Positions 25,339 through 34,688 of a stretch of 64,000 nt of DNA are shown piece by piece (the first letter of the stretch is position 1; each line of letters starts with the position of its first letter). Made by a program: the position numbers and the translations under genes. The DNA is taken from contig CAXXKX010000002.1 in NCBI GenBank assembly GCA_963676655.2, positions 248,001 to 312,000 on the forward strand. The letters run 5' to 3'. The notes under the pieces were generated by a model, which worked only from the letters and a program-made list of their open reading frames with translations, did no database searches and had not been told where the DNA came from. Origin of the DNA: G963676655 sp963676655 (GTDB taxonomy: Bacteria; Verrucomicrobiota; Lentisphaeria; Victivallales; Victivallaceae).

Positions 25339-27582
25339 ATGCGTGTATTGAGGGGATCCGGGATTGGTCATGGATTTATACTGTTTTTATTATTGGCTTC
25401 GTCGCAACTCTTTGCCGAAACCAAAACGGTTACGGTTCTTTCAACCTGTGATATTCACGCATCTTTCGGTCCGCGCGGGTCATCCTGGTTGAAACTGGCG
25501 TTACTTGTTCATGATGAAAGACAAAAAGCTGGAGACCGGAACACGCTGCTGATTGACAGCGGCGATAATATGCAAGGAAGCTTCGTTGGTAAGCATTCAG
25601 CCGGGGTGGTTGCCGTGAAAATGCTTAATTTACTGAAATATGATGTGTGGGTGCCGGGTAATCATGATTTTGACTTCGGGGTGGATTGTTTATTGAAACG
25701 GGTTTCCGAATTCAAAGGCAGTGCATTGGCCGGTAACGTCATTTGTTCGCCGCCTTTTTATTCATTCAAATTCTTTGAGCGTGGCGGACTCAAGGTCGCG
25801 GTAATTGGCTTTGGTTGTTGCGATAAGCGCTTTTACAGTCCGGAAGCATTGACCAGGCTAAAATTCGCGGATTCCGCAAAATACCTTGATCAAACTCTGG
25901 CTGAAGTCAAAAAAGGAAAGCCGGATGTGATTATTTTAGTTGTGCATAACGGCCGCTTCGGTAAAAAGCCTACTGACTTTAAGCTGCTGGAGCGTTATCC
26001 TGATATAAATCTTGTGCTTGGCGGCCATACTCACGCAGTTGAACCCGGTGTGTTATCCGGGCGAACCTGGTACTTGCAGGCCGGCAGCCATTGCCGTTTT
26101 CTTGGTAAAGCGGTGGTTTCGTATGACTCCGCAAATAAAAAAGTTTCGATTAAATCCGAGATGATAAAAGTTACTTCCGGTACAAAAGTCGATCCGCAGT
26201 TAGCCCGTGAGGTGAATGGTTTATTGAAGGCCGCGGACAAAGATGCCAGGGCGGTCGCCGGATATAATTCGGTCGAGTTGACCGCTCCCCGAAACCGGAT
26301 GCAGTCGTCCGGGATCAGTTCTTTATTCGCAATGGCGCTTGCCGGAGCGGCTAAAGTTGATGCCGCTTTTTACGGTGTACCGTCGGGTAGGGCGAAACTT
26401 GCAAAAGGCAAAGTAACCGGAAATGATATTTTTCGTTTGACGCCCTATCCGAACACGGTTTGTACGATGAGCTTGAATCGAGACCAGATAGCCGGAATCG
26501 TTCTGGAGCAATATAAAAGATTTCGTCAGACCAGGGAATTTCTGCATCCATTCGGATTGAGCTTGAAGGTTGATAATAAAGGCGGGTTGATTGGAAATCC
26601 TGTTTTGCAAAACGGCAAAGGGCTTTCCGGCAGCAACAAGATCAAGGTTGCGTTCAGCAGCGGGGCGCTTTCCGGCGCAGTTCCCGGATGGTCATATCTC
26701 CTCTCTCTGGTGAATGACAGGAATTGTGAGTTCCGCGATACGGGCATAAGAGTTGACAAGGCTTTGTTTGATTATATAAAATCTCACTCTCCGCTTAATA
26801 TAAGTCCGGCTGGAGATATCAAGAATATCGGGACTACTCCGGCCCCGGTAATAAAAGCCCCTACAGTAAAGAAAGCGTCGGCAGTAAAAAAAGCGGCTTC
26901 TCCTGCGCGCCCGACCGGTAATAAATCAGCAATTGACGTATCAAAATACCTTCCGGCAGAAGCTAAAGGTTATCAACTGGTATATCAGTTCAACCCGACG
27001 AAACCGGTTATGAAAAACGGTAAAAATGATATTGTGTATGACATTGATAATTCCAACCAGGTGAAAGGTCCTTTCAAAAAACTGGCCTATTTGCTGGTTC
27101 TGGTTAATAAAAACGGCAAAACCGAATATGCTTATGTATCAATGGACCCGTTTACCGATGAAGTAAAGAAGATTGGCGTTCCGGTCAAAGCCTCCGGCGC
27201 CCGATTCCAGCAGATGGTTAAGAACTGCAAGGTCGTCAGCAACGTTGACGGAGTCAAAAACGGGGCGTATCCGGAAGGATGTAATATTGAATTCTGTGAT
27301 TGTAATTATCTTGCCGGGAATGCCGCGAAAATTCCAGGCGCGTCAGACAAGTTTTTTGATTTCGGCGATACATTTGACAAGAATAAATCCCCCGGATACG
27401 GCTCAATGCAGATTCATAACTATAAGGAAAAACAGTCCGTTATCTGTTTCAATAAATTTCATGGTCGCGGCAAAGCCGACGTCGGCATCGGCAACAGCAA
27501 GGGGAAAGCCAGGGACTGGACTTTTTCCTCGAATGCTAGAAATTGTAAAGACGGCGTCATGGTTGTTTTAGTTAAGAAATAA
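25339..27582 (+). CDS. exported 5'-nucleotidase/UshA-like metallophosphoesterase with C-terminal module (module copy 3)
   Basis: 747 residues with a signal peptide ending SSQLFA. Residues 28-270 are a metallophosphoesterase: STCDIHASFG, LIDSGDNMQG, WVPGNHDFDFG, VVHNGRFG, VLGGHTHAVE. Residues 285-500 match a 5'-nucleotidase C-terminal (substrate-binding) domain. After an Ala/Lys/Pro linker (KAPTVKKASAVKKAASPA) comes the module shared with the esterases (AYVSMDPFTDEVKKIGVP, SPGYGSMQIHNYKEKQ, ADVGIGN). It would hydrolyse nucleotides or sugar phosphates outside the cytoplasm. AGGAGGT precedes the ATG. Confidence 0.92.
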   Translation: MRVLRGSGIGHGFILFLLLASSQLFAETKTVTVLSTCDIHASFGPRGSSWLKLALLVHDERQKAGDRNTLLIDSGDNMQGSFVGKHSAGVVAVKMLNLLKYDVWVPGNHDFDFGVDCLLKRVSEFKGSALAGNVICSPPFYSFKFFERGGLKVAVIGFGCCDKRFYSPEALTRLKFADSAKYLDQTLAEVKKGKPDVIILVVHNGRFGKKPTDFKLLERYPDINLVLGGHTHAVEPGVLSGRTWYLQAGSHCRFLGKAVVSYDSANKKVSIKSEMIKVTSGTKVDPQLAREVNGLLKAADKDARAVAGYNSVELTAPRNRMQSSGISSLFAMALAGAAKVDAAFYGVPSGRAKLAKGKVTGNDIFRLTPYPNTVCTMSLNRDQIAGIVLEQYKRFRQTREFLHPFGLSLKVDNKGGLIGNPVLQNGKGLSGSNKIKVAFSSGALSGAVPGWSYLLSLVNDRNCEFRDTGIRVDKALFDYIKSHSPLNISPAGDIKNIGTTPAPVIKAPTVKKASAVKKAASPARPTGNKSAIDVSKYLPAEAKGYQLVYQFNPTKPVMKNGKNDIVYDIDNSNQVKGPFKKLAYLLVLVNKNGKTEYAYVSMDPFTDEVKKIGVPVKASGARFQQMVKNCKVVSNVDGVKNGAYPEGCNIEFCDCNYLAGNAAKIPGASDKFFDFGDTFDKNKSPGYGSMQIHNYKEKQSVICFNKFHGRGKADVGIGNSKGKARDWTFSSNARNCKDGVMVVLVKK

Positions 27583-27695
27583 AACATTTTTTGTCGTCGA
27601 AACGGCAGGATAAATTAAATTATCGATCAATATAAAATTAAGTCGAAGTCATAGTTTTTCTATTGACTTTAAAAAAACAAGAAGGAAACAGGATT

Positions 27696-29972
27696 ATGAA
27701 AAAAAGGTTGTCAGGAGCCATTGCTTTGATGAGCGTGGCTTTGATGTTCGTGGGATGCTCAATCTTAATGAAAGATGAACCTCCTACCGCTGAAAATGTT
27801 AAATTAGCCGCGATATTCAGTAGCAATATGGTGATCCAGCGGGACGCGGTTGCCCCGGTCTGGGGCTGGGCGAAGCCGTCGGGAACAATCACCGTTGTCG
27901 GCTCCTGGGGCGCTAAGGCGAAAACCGTGGTTGGAAAAGATGGAAAATGGGAAGTTAAACTGAAGACTCCGCAAGCTGGCGGCCCATACACCATAACTGT
28001 TCAGGGAAAAAAGAAAATTGAACTGAAAAATGTCATGTCAGGTGACGTATGGATTTGTTCCGGTCAATCAAATATGCAGTGGCCGGTTGTAAGAGTTAAG
28101 AATGCCCCCGCGGAAATTGCCGCGGCCAAGTACCCGAATATCAGACTTTTTACCGTCAAACGTGTGACATCGATGAAGCCTTTGAACGATGTTACCGGTA
28201 GCTGGAATGAATGCAATCCCAAAACAATTCCCGGTTTTTCCGCTGCCGGTTATTTTTTCGGACGTACACTTTATCAGAACCTGAATATTCCGATTGGCCT
28301 GATCAGCACCAATTGGGGTGGCACCTGCGTTGAGACATGGACCCCGTGGAGCGCTCAGAAGAAATTCGCTGCGGCAATCGGTAGAAAGTCCCGGGCGGAT
28401 GCCGGTGCGAAAACTTATGATGAAGCTAAAGAAAGAGCCAAATACCAGAAAAGTCTTGGAGTCTGGAAAAAGAAAGTCGCGGCCTGGAATAAAGCAGGTA
28501 AAAAAGGCAATGCGCCGCGCCGTCCACGGTTTTATGTTCATCCTCACAAGAGTCCTAATTATCCAGCCAACCTTTACAATGCGATGATTTATCCGTTGGC
28601 TCCTTTTGCTATCAAAGGCGCGATCTGGTATCAGGGTGAATCCAATGCCGGAACTCCGGGGTCCTATGGCGAGCAATTGACCACGATGATTAATTCATGG
28701 CGCCAATTGTGGAAACAGGGGAATTTCCCGTTCTATTTTGTTCAATTGCCGAACTTTCGTGCTCCCACCAAAGAGCCTTATGACATAAACAGTTCATGGG
28801 CCATTTTGCGCGAGGAGTTCATGAATACCGCGAAGACTGTACCGAACACCGGCATGGCCGTAACGATTGATGTCGGCGAAGAAAAAAGCATTCATCCGGT
28901 CAACAAACAGGATGTGGGTGATCGTCTTGGACGGGTTGCGCTGAAAAAGACCTACGGTAAGAATCTGGTTTGGACCGGACCGGTTGTCGAAAACGTTACA
29001 CTGGCAGGCAATAAGGCTGTCGTTAAATTCGATAACGGCGGTTCTCCGCTGGCCGTCAAAGGCGCCGGACCGATCAAATGGTTTGCGGTGATGGATAGCA
29101 AAGGTAACGTTGTCCCCGCCAACGCAAAAATAATTTCTCCCGATACGCTTGAAGTTACTTCTCCAAAAGCAAAAAAGATCGCGGTGGTCTATTATGCATG
29201 GGGCGATAACCCGGTTGGTGTCAACCTGATTAACAAAGCGGGCCTTCCTGCTTCGCCGTTCCGTTGGGGGAAAGTTCCGCCTGAAGTAGCTAAAGCTATT
29301 GCCAATGCCACCTATTCACCTAACTTTGATGCAACCAAATATCTCCCGGCGGAAGCTAAAGGATATCAGGTTGTCTACAAGTTCGATCCAACTAAGCCGG
29401 TGGTTCCGGGCAGGGTCCAGATGAGATATCAGGTTGATAACTCGGCCAAAATTAAGGGCCCGTTTAAAAAGATCGCATATTTCATGGCGCTGAAAGACAA
29501 AAAAGGTCAAGTTCAATGGGCTTTTGTTTCAATGGACCCGTTTACTGACGACGTCAAGAAAATCGGGGTGCCGGTTAAGTCCGCTAATGCCAGGTTCCAA
29601 CAGAAAGTTGCAAACTGTCTGGTCAAAAGCAACGTTCCTGGCGTAAAAAACGGTAAATATGCCGATGGCTGCAATATTGAATTCTGGGAATGCAACTACG
29701 GTCCCGGAAATGCTAAAAATATTCCGAACGCGTCCAGCAAGTTGTTTGATTTCGGAGACTCTTTTAATCCGAAAAACTCTCCGGGATACGGTTCAATGCA
29801 GATTCACAATTTCAAAGAAAAACAAGTTGTGATTTGTTTCAACAATTTCCAGGCCGGAAGAAATGCCGATGTCGGTATCGGTAATCGAAAGACCGCCCAT
29901 CCCGATTGGACATTTTCCAAAAATGCCATTAATTTGACCGGCGGTGAAATGCAGGTGCTGGTCCTTAAATAA
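27696..29972 (+). CDS. sialate O-acetylesterase lipoprotein with C-terminal module (module copy 4)
   Basis: 758 residues from ATG 27696 (GAAGGAAACAGG upstream; an in-frame TTG at 27663 lacks a site). The N-terminus MKKRLSGAIALMSVALMFVG ends at a Cys, giving a lipobox-like signal, so it is probably membrane-anchored, unlike its paralogue at 22.2 kb. Esterase motifs: WICSGQSNMQWPV, IWYQGESNAG, SIHPVNKQDVGDRLG. The module starts near residue 555 (AFVSMDPFTDDVKKIGVP, NIEFWECNYGPGNAKNI, GYGSMQIHNFKEKQ, HPDWTF). Last gene of the four; a strong terminator follows. Confidence 0.93.
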   Translation: MKKRLSGAIALMSVALMFVGCSILMKDEPPTAENVKLAAIFSSNMVIQRDAVAPVWGWAKPSGTITVVGSWGAKAKTVVGKDGKWEVKLKTPQAGGPYTITVQGKKKIELKNVMSGDVWICSGQSNMQWPVVRVKNAPAEIAAAKYPNIRLFTVKRVTSMKPLNDVTGSWNECNPKTIPGFSAAGYFFGRTLYQNLNIPIGLISTNWGGTCVETWTPWSAQKKFAAAIGRKSRADAGAKTYDEAKERAKYQKSLGVWKKKVAAWNKAGKKGNAPRRPRFYVHPHKSPNYPANLYNAMIYPLAPFAIKGAIWYQGESNAGTPGSYGEQLTTMINSWRQLWKQGNFPFYFVQLPNFRAPTKEPYDINSSWAILREEFMNTAKTVPNTGMAVTIDVGEEKSIHPVNKQDVGDRLGRVALKKTYGKNLVWTGPVVENVTLAGNKAVVKFDNGGSPLAVKGAGPIKWFAVMDSKGNVVPANAKIISPDTLEVTSPKAKKIAVVYYAWGDNPVGVNLINKAGLPASPFRWGKVPPEVAKAIANATYSPNFDATKYLPAEAKGYQVVYKFDPTKPVVPGRVQMRYQVDNSAKIKGPFKKIAYFMALKDKKGQVQWAFVSMDPFTDDVKKIGVPVKSANARFQQKVANCLVKSNVPGVKNGKYADGCNIEFWECNYGPGNAKNIPNASSKLFDFGDSFNPKNSPGYGSMQIHNFKEKQVVICFNNFQAGRNADVGIGNRKTAHPDWTFSKNAINLTGGEMQVLVLK

Positions 29973-29998
29973 TTATTCAACTTGGATCAAACCATTAC

Positions 29999-30029
29999 GG
30001 CCCGAAGTTTTCAGCTTCGGGCCTTTTTT
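29999..30029 (+). terminator. rho-independent terminator of the esterase/module cluster
   Basis: 9-base stem GGCCCGAAG/CTTCGGGCC, 7-base loop, then six T residues. Confidence 0.92.
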
Positions 30030-30224
30030 CTTTTTCAAAATTACAGTCATCCCCCAAATCGGATGATTGTAGTTGAACGCTAAAAGCTTAAAGTTAAAAG
30101 CATATTCAAATATTGCATGTTTTCAGCAGAGCCATTTCTCATTCATGCATGCTTGAAATATGCAAAACCAAACACAGGATGTTAAATAAAATCAAGACCT
30201 TAAGCATGAATCAAAACAGCTTAT

Positions 30225-30605
30225 TCATTCCTGTTCCGGAGTTATATTACGAAGTTTTTTGTTAACTTTGTGTCTTATCCAGACAATAAATATGCCTGTA
30301 AGAGTTCCCAAATACCAGTAAAAAATAATTTGAGGGATAAAGGAGAAATATATTAAGAATTCGTCTATAATTCCCAATGTTATCCATATTCCAATAACAA
30401 CAATAGGAATAGTACAAGATATGTTGAGAAATAAGAATAAGCTCGGGACATATCGTGGTAAAGCAGATACATCGGCATGTGACGTATACAGTACGGACAT
30501 TCCTAAATGCCAAAATTTGAGGTCTAATATTAGGACCAGCCAACTTATTATTCCCCAGGCGATAAACATATCTCTTGAGATTTGCTTTATTTTTTTGTCT
30601 TCCAT
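30225..30605 (-). CDS. hypothetical small membrane protein
   Basis: 126 residues from ATG 30605 (MEDKKIKQISRDMF; CAGGAAAG upstream). About three transmembrane segments (near residues 14-30, 50-75, 85-112) and a basic C-terminal tail. I recognise no family. AT-rich compared with the neighbouring metabolic genes. It lies downstream of the gene at 30675-31067 with 69 bases between, so they may be co-transcribed from the promoter at 31086-31114. Confidence 0.6.
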   Translation of the reverse strand: MEDKKIKQISRDMFIAWGIISWLVLILDLKFWHLGMSVLYTSHADVSALPRYVPSLFLFLNISCTIPIVVIGIWITLGIIDEFLIYFSFIPQIIFYWYLGTLTGIFIVWIRHKVNKKLRNITPEQE

Positions 30606-30674
30606 AGGCTTTCCTGTATCAAACATGATAAAATTGTTTACACAAGCAATCAATCCTGGAACAATACGCTTCAG

Positions 30675-31067
30675 TCACCAACCAAAGGTCTTAATTCGCC
30701 ATATTTTTATTTCAAGGAGAATTAATGGATAATATAAATAACCTAGCCAATTACATATCTCCCATTTACCATCATTATAAACATAAGGATATATCACACA
30801 ACCTTTAGGAGGAGTGTCGCCAGCACTTAATCCAGTTCCAAATACAATTTCAATATAGTATCCAGAAGGAATAGGAATACTCATAGGCCTGGCTTTTTCC
30901 GTTTTTATGCTGATTTCAGTGAACTTATTTCTAAGGTGTCGATATGAACCGACATATAAGGTTAATAATAGAATACAAGATATACTGAAAAATAAAAGGA
31001 ATTTCTTTGATAAGCTTCGTTTTCTTAAATTGCTCAAGAAAACTTTTGTTTTGTTAGAAATAAACAT
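30675..31067 (-). CDS. hypothetical small membrane-anchored protein
   Basis: 130 residues from ATG 31067, with GGAGG at 31072-31077. One strong hydrophobic segment near residues 24-42 follows a basic stretch (LRKRSLSKKF), and a second hydrophobic stretch lies near the C-terminus (WLGYLYYPLILLEI). The central part is probably exported (PIPSGYYIEIVFGTGLSAGD). Family not recognised. It carries the first of three near-identical promoters in this accessory zone. Confidence 0.6.
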   Translation of the reverse strand: MFISNKTKVFLSNLRKRSLSKKFLLFFSISCILLLTLYVGSYRHLRNKFTEISIKTEKARPMSIPIPSGYYIEIVFGTGLSAGDTPPKGCVIYPYVYNDGKWEICNWLGYLYYPLILLEIKIWRIKTFGW

Positions 31068-31085
31068 AAATCCTCCAATCAATTA

Positions 31086-31114
31086 AATATATCCTCCGAT
31101 GACAGTCATTGCAA
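31086..31114 (-). promoter_or_regulatory. shared small-gene promoter, copy A
   Basis: Minus strand: TTGCAA (31114-31109), 17-base spacer beginning TGACTG, TATATT (31091-31086), then TAATTG. Same geometry and much of the same spacer as at 36165-36193 and 40220-40248. The -10 is only 18 bases from the ATG, so the leader would be very short. Confidence 0.65.
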
Positions 31115-31384
31115 ATGATGTAAGAATTGGCGTGAACTCTTCCAATTTTTTTAAAATCAATAAACGAGCTTAAAAAACACCTTGCTGGTTGACTCTGCTT
31201 CATAGAGGTGCATCTATTTTGCGTAATTCTACAGGGAACTTTAAATTTTCATCAAGAGAAGTATGATTCATCTTTTAAATTCCTGTCAAGTGAATATATT
31301 CGATAATACTTAGTTATATTCATTTAAATGTATAAAAATGCAAAATTTTCAATATTTATCAAAATATAACTGGATTTTTCAAAA
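31115..31384. other. AT-rich gap, no gene seen
   Basis: Upstream of the minus-strand promoter at 31086-31114. No open frame, hairpin or repeat of note. Confidence 0.4.
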
Positions 31385-31822
31385 ATGAAGATATATATTG
31401 TAGGCATTATCATATATTGTCAATTAATTAAGAACGGCTTTCGGATAATGATTAGGAATATATATATTACAACCATCTTAATCTGTTGGGCGCTTATACT
31501 ATGCGCTATGCGGCCGAATGTCGCGGAAGTGCGTGAGTGCAGGAACCAGTCGGAACTGGTTTCCCGGAATACCTCTGAATGTTCCAGTATCACCGAACCG
31601 TTTATTCTGTTTGACGACAGCGAAATCTGCAATGAATTAGAAGAGGACACTTGCAGAATCGGCAATAGAACCGTATTTCTGCCTTCCAAATTCTCTCGCC
31701 CGGATAATTTGGGCATCAACATATTTCTTTCCCAATTTGCTAAATGTTATTCAAGATCTGCTGAACAGCGTAATAACTATGTTATTCTGCCCTGTCTTCG
31801 TTCGGTCATTCTCCGTACATAA
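31385..31822 (+). CDS. doubtful hypothetical protein
   Basis: A 145-residue frame with a hydrophobic stretch near residues 25-42 (NIYITTILICWALILCAM), then a cysteine-containing region. No family is recognised and the ribosome site is poor. An inner ATG at 31448 would put the hydrophobic stretch at the N-terminus as a signal peptide. The following bases continue in another frame with protein-like sequence (IIIPDKVRLGPVSISLPV), so this may be a broken gene. Confidence 0.3.
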   Translation: MKIYIVGIIIYCQLIKNGFRIMIRNIYITTILICWALILCAMRPNVAEVRECRNQSELVSRNTSECSSITEPFILFDDSEICNELEEDTCRIGNRTVFLPSKFSRPDNLGINIFLSQFAKCYSRSAEQRNNYVILPCLRSVILRT

Positions 31823-32181
31823 TAATTCCTGACAAAGTCCGCTTGGGCCCGGTAAGTATCAGCTTGCCTGTCCCCTTGGCGGACATGGATACGAATACGG
31901 AAACAAGCTTATATTCATAAACTCAGCCGAATCCCGATTTCGAATTATTGCGCTTATTCGCATAGCGGCGTAATTCAGCTTTTCGGGCTGTAATTGCCGG
32001 ACGGTAATCGCGACAGGCGGACTGGCCGGCAGAAACAAACTGCAATAGACGTTTTTTGTCTGAACAATTGTCATCCAGGCGCAAAGAGATAAGCCCGTAC
32101 AGACCTATCCATTACTTTTGCTTCAATTCCATATCGAAAAAATAATTACCGCAAACAGCAAAAAGTTAAGGAAAACAAACC
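31823..32181. other. gene-poor stretch, possible pseudogene remnant
   Basis: 359 bases before the PTS-IIA/CBS gene. Short protein-like fragments occur in shifted frames on the plus strand (to about 31923), but no intact gene is seen. A 71-residue minus-strand frame at 31859-32074 has no support. Confidence 0.3.
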
Positions 32182-33093
32182 ATGCACTTAATTAAACATT
32201 TAGATAAAAACTCCATCATTACCGGAATCGAACCCCAAAATAAAAGCCATTTACTGGAAATGATGGTTGATGCCGTTATCTGCAATCCGGCTTTGCAAGG
32301 CTACTCAAAAGAAACTATTCTCAAAGCGGTCCATGCTCGTGAAGCCGAATCGACAACCAGTCTGGGAGAAGGCTTCGGCTTCCCCCATGCCAGACTGCCG
32401 CAGCTACCTTCGATCGCGGTCTCCCTTGCCATATTGAAAGAACCGATCAATTATGATTCAATCGGACAGCTTCCCATCAAAATAGCCTGCCTTATTCTGG
32501 TTCCTTTAGAGATTCCCACTTTGGCGCTGAAAGTGATGAGCCAGGTCGTCAGGATGTTCCATGATCCTGTATCGCGTCAGCGCCTGACCGGCTCAACCAC
32601 CCGGGATGATGTGTTCGACTGTATTGCGAATTCACGGCTCGATCTCGACGTGCCGATCACGGCTCAAGACATCATGCGAAGCGAGATAGTCGGGCTTTCT
32701 CCTGAAATGCCGCTGCGCAAGGTATCGCGGCTGCTTTCCGACAACCATGTCTTCGCGGCTCCGGTAATTGACGAGAACCGCCGGATGCTGGGTGAAATCA
32801 CCTGCGAAAACTTGTTTCGTCACGGTATGCCGGATTTCTTTATGCAACTTAAAACAGTAGCGTTCATCAGTGAATTCGACCCGTTTGAAAAATATTTTTA
32901 CAATGAGGCGCATTCGAAGGCCAAAGACGTGTTGAGCAAAGAATTTTGTACAATCTCCACAAGTACGACCCTCATTGAAATCGTTTTTGAACTGGTGGTC
33001 AAAGGACGCCGCACGCTTTATGTCCTGGAAGACGGTCGGCTGGTCGGCGTTATCGACCCGAGCATTGTGCTTGACCAGGTCATTAATGTCTAA
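32182..33093 (+). CDS. PTS IIA (fructose/nitrogen type) domain fused to a CBS-domain pair
   Basis: 303 residues. Residues 1-150 are an EIIA of the fructose/PtsN type, with the phosphorylatable His in GEGFGFPHARL (near residue 73). Residues 155-303 hold two CBS motifs (ITAQDIMRSEIVGLSPEMPL and FCTISTSTTLIEIVFELVVK ending LVGVIDP), which normally bind adenine nucleotides. No sugar-transporting EIIB or EIIC lies nearby, so it looks regulatory. It is 15 bases upstream of an ion-transporter gene and probably gates that transporter (inference). Cytoplasmic. Confidence 0.9.
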   Translation: MHLIKHLDKNSIITGIEPQNKSHLLEMMVDAVICNPALQGYSKETILKAVHAREAESTTSLGEGFGFPHARLPQLPSIAVSLAILKEPINYDSIGQLPIKIACLILVPLEIPTLALKVMSQVVRMFHDPVSRQRLTGSTTRDDVFDCIANSRLDLDVPITAQDIMRSEIVGLSPEMPLRKVSRLLSDNHVFAAPVIDENRRMLGEITCENLFRHGMPDFFMQLKTVAFISEFDPFEKYFYNEAHSKAKDVLSKEFCTISTSTTLIEIVFELVVKGRRTLYVLEDGRLVGVIDPSIVLDQVINV

Positions 33094-33108
33094 GGGAGTT
33101 CCCGCAAA

Positions 33109-34419
33109 ATGTATGATATGATATTAGCCCTGATAATATTCGCGATAACCTACTGTTTTATCGCTTCGGGCAAGGTCGATGAAGCAGTCGCCGCCCTGCT
33201 TGGGGCGGTAGCGGTTATCGCGTTCCGGATTGCCCCGTACGAGGAACTGCTGCATAAGATCGACATGAACGTGATTTTCCTGTTGATCGGCATGATGATG
33301 ATCGTGACTATTATGTCAAGCACCGGAGTATTTGAATATCTGTCCATTCTGATTGCCCGTAAAGCGAAAGGACGCGGCATAGTAATAGTCATTGCCATGT
33401 TGTTGCTGACGGCGGTCCTGTCCGCTCTGCTGGACAATGTGACGACGGTTATTCTGGTGGCACCGATCACCATCCTGATTGCGCAGATTCTTGAGATACC
33501 GGCTATGCCGATTCTGGTCCTTGAAGCAATATTCTCCAACATCGGCGGCACTTCAACGCTAGTGGGCGACCCGCCGAACATCATCATCGGTTCGGAGGTG
33601 GGATTGTCGTTTAACGCATTCATTTTCAACCTTGGTCCGCCTGTCCTGATTCTGATGATTATAATGCTGGTGATAACCGTCGTTATGATGGGGCGGAAGT
33701 TCAAGGCGTCGGAAGCAACGATTGCCAGAATAATGAAGTCGAAACCGGAACAGGCAATTGTTCAGCCCCAAATGCTGAAACGCTCTCTGGTCATCTTCTT
33801 TCTGGTTGTCGCCGGCTTTGTCGCCAGCCGTGTCATCCGGCTTGAACCGGGCATTATTGCTGTGGCCGGGGGAATTTCCATGGCGCTGGTCTGCAAGGTT
33901 AAAATCCATAAAGCCTTTGAGAAAGTGGAATGGGGGACGATCCTGTTTTTCATTGGTTTGTTTATGCTGGTCGGCGCCCTTGAGTACAATAATGTTTTTA
34001 TAAAGATGGGCCAGGCGATCCTTAACCTGACCAGCGGCAACCTTTTACTGACCGCTTTGATAATTCTCTGGAGCAGCACAATTATGTCGGCGGTCATCAA
34101 TAACATACCGTTGGTCATCGCGATGATTCCGCTGATCAAATCGATTACTCCGGCTTTCATGGTAAAAATGCATTTAACCGGAGCGGCCGCGGCATCCCAG
34201 ATTAACCAGCCGCTTTTCTGGGCGCTGGCGCTTGGGGCCTGTCTCGGCGGTAACGGGACCCTGGTCGGGGCTTCGGCCAACGTCGTTATTGCTCAAATCG
34301 CAAGGCGCAGTAATTACGCTTTGAGTTTTATGGAATTCCTGAAATATGGTTTTCCAGCGATGATTCTTTCGCTTATTGTCTCATCGGTATACATTTATCT
34401 GGCGTATTTCTATAAATAA
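33109..34419 (+). CDS. ArsB/NhaD-type (ion transporter superfamily) permease
   Basis: 436 residues with about 11-12 hydrophobic segments. Family blocks include LSALLDNVTTVILVAPITI, SNIGGTSTLVGDPPNIIIG and a second, inverted-repeat copy (IMSAVINNIPLVIAMIPLI, CLGGNGTLVGASANVVIA). These match the ArsB/NhaD/DASS-like transporters; Na+/H+ exchange or anion transport are both possible. No energy-coupling ATPase is adjacent. The partner upstream is the PTS-IIA/CBS protein. AAGGGAG precedes the ATG. Confidence 0.9.
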   Translation: MYDMILALIIFAITYCFIASGKVDEAVAALLGAVAVIAFRIAPYEELLHKIDMNVIFLLIGMMMIVTIMSSTGVFEYLSILIARKAKGRGIVIVIAMLLLTAVLSALLDNVTTVILVAPITILIAQILEIPAMPILVLEAIFSNIGGTSTLVGDPPNIIIGSEVGLSFNAFIFNLGPPVLILMIIMLVITVVMMGRKFKASEATIARIMKSKPEQAIVQPQMLKRSLVIFFLVVAGFVASRVIRLEPGIIAVAGGISMALVCKVKIHKAFEKVEWGTILFFIGLFMLVGALEYNNVFIKMGQAILNLTSGNLLLTALIILWSSTIMSAVINNIPLVIAMIPLIKSITPAFMVKMHLTGAAAASQINQPLFWALALGACLGGNGTLVGASANVVIAQIARRSNYALSFMEFLKYGFPAMILSLIVSSVYIYLAYFYK

Positions 34420-34498
34420 GGCTATTCAGCGGACTAGTTGAATGAACAGTAACTTTTCACTTAACAACAAAACGTTCGAAAAAAAAATGCATTTCCCC

Positions 34499-34540
34499 GG
34501 GAGCGCGGACGTCCCGTCCGCATCTTCGGCACGTCGCGTC
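34499..34540. repeat. partial copy of the 115-base GGGAGCGCGGACG repeat
   Basis: Matches the first 42 bases of the array unit at 38079 (GGGAGCGCGGACGTCCCGTC, then ...CATCTTCGGCACGTC) and then diverges. Confidence 0.8.
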
Positions 34541-34688
34541 GTAAATTGTCGAACAGTTTGATTATATATAAATCATTATTAATTAATCATAAGATGTTTA
34601 TGTAAGTCATGGAGTGGCATGTCTACAGTCGATAAATTCCACAATATACGGAACAATACATAGCATGCCAAATTCACATTGTTTGCAG

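Noticed and set aside
31859..32074. 71-codon minus-strand frame
   Set aside because: No ribosome site, no family resemblance, and competing protein-like sequence on the other strand.
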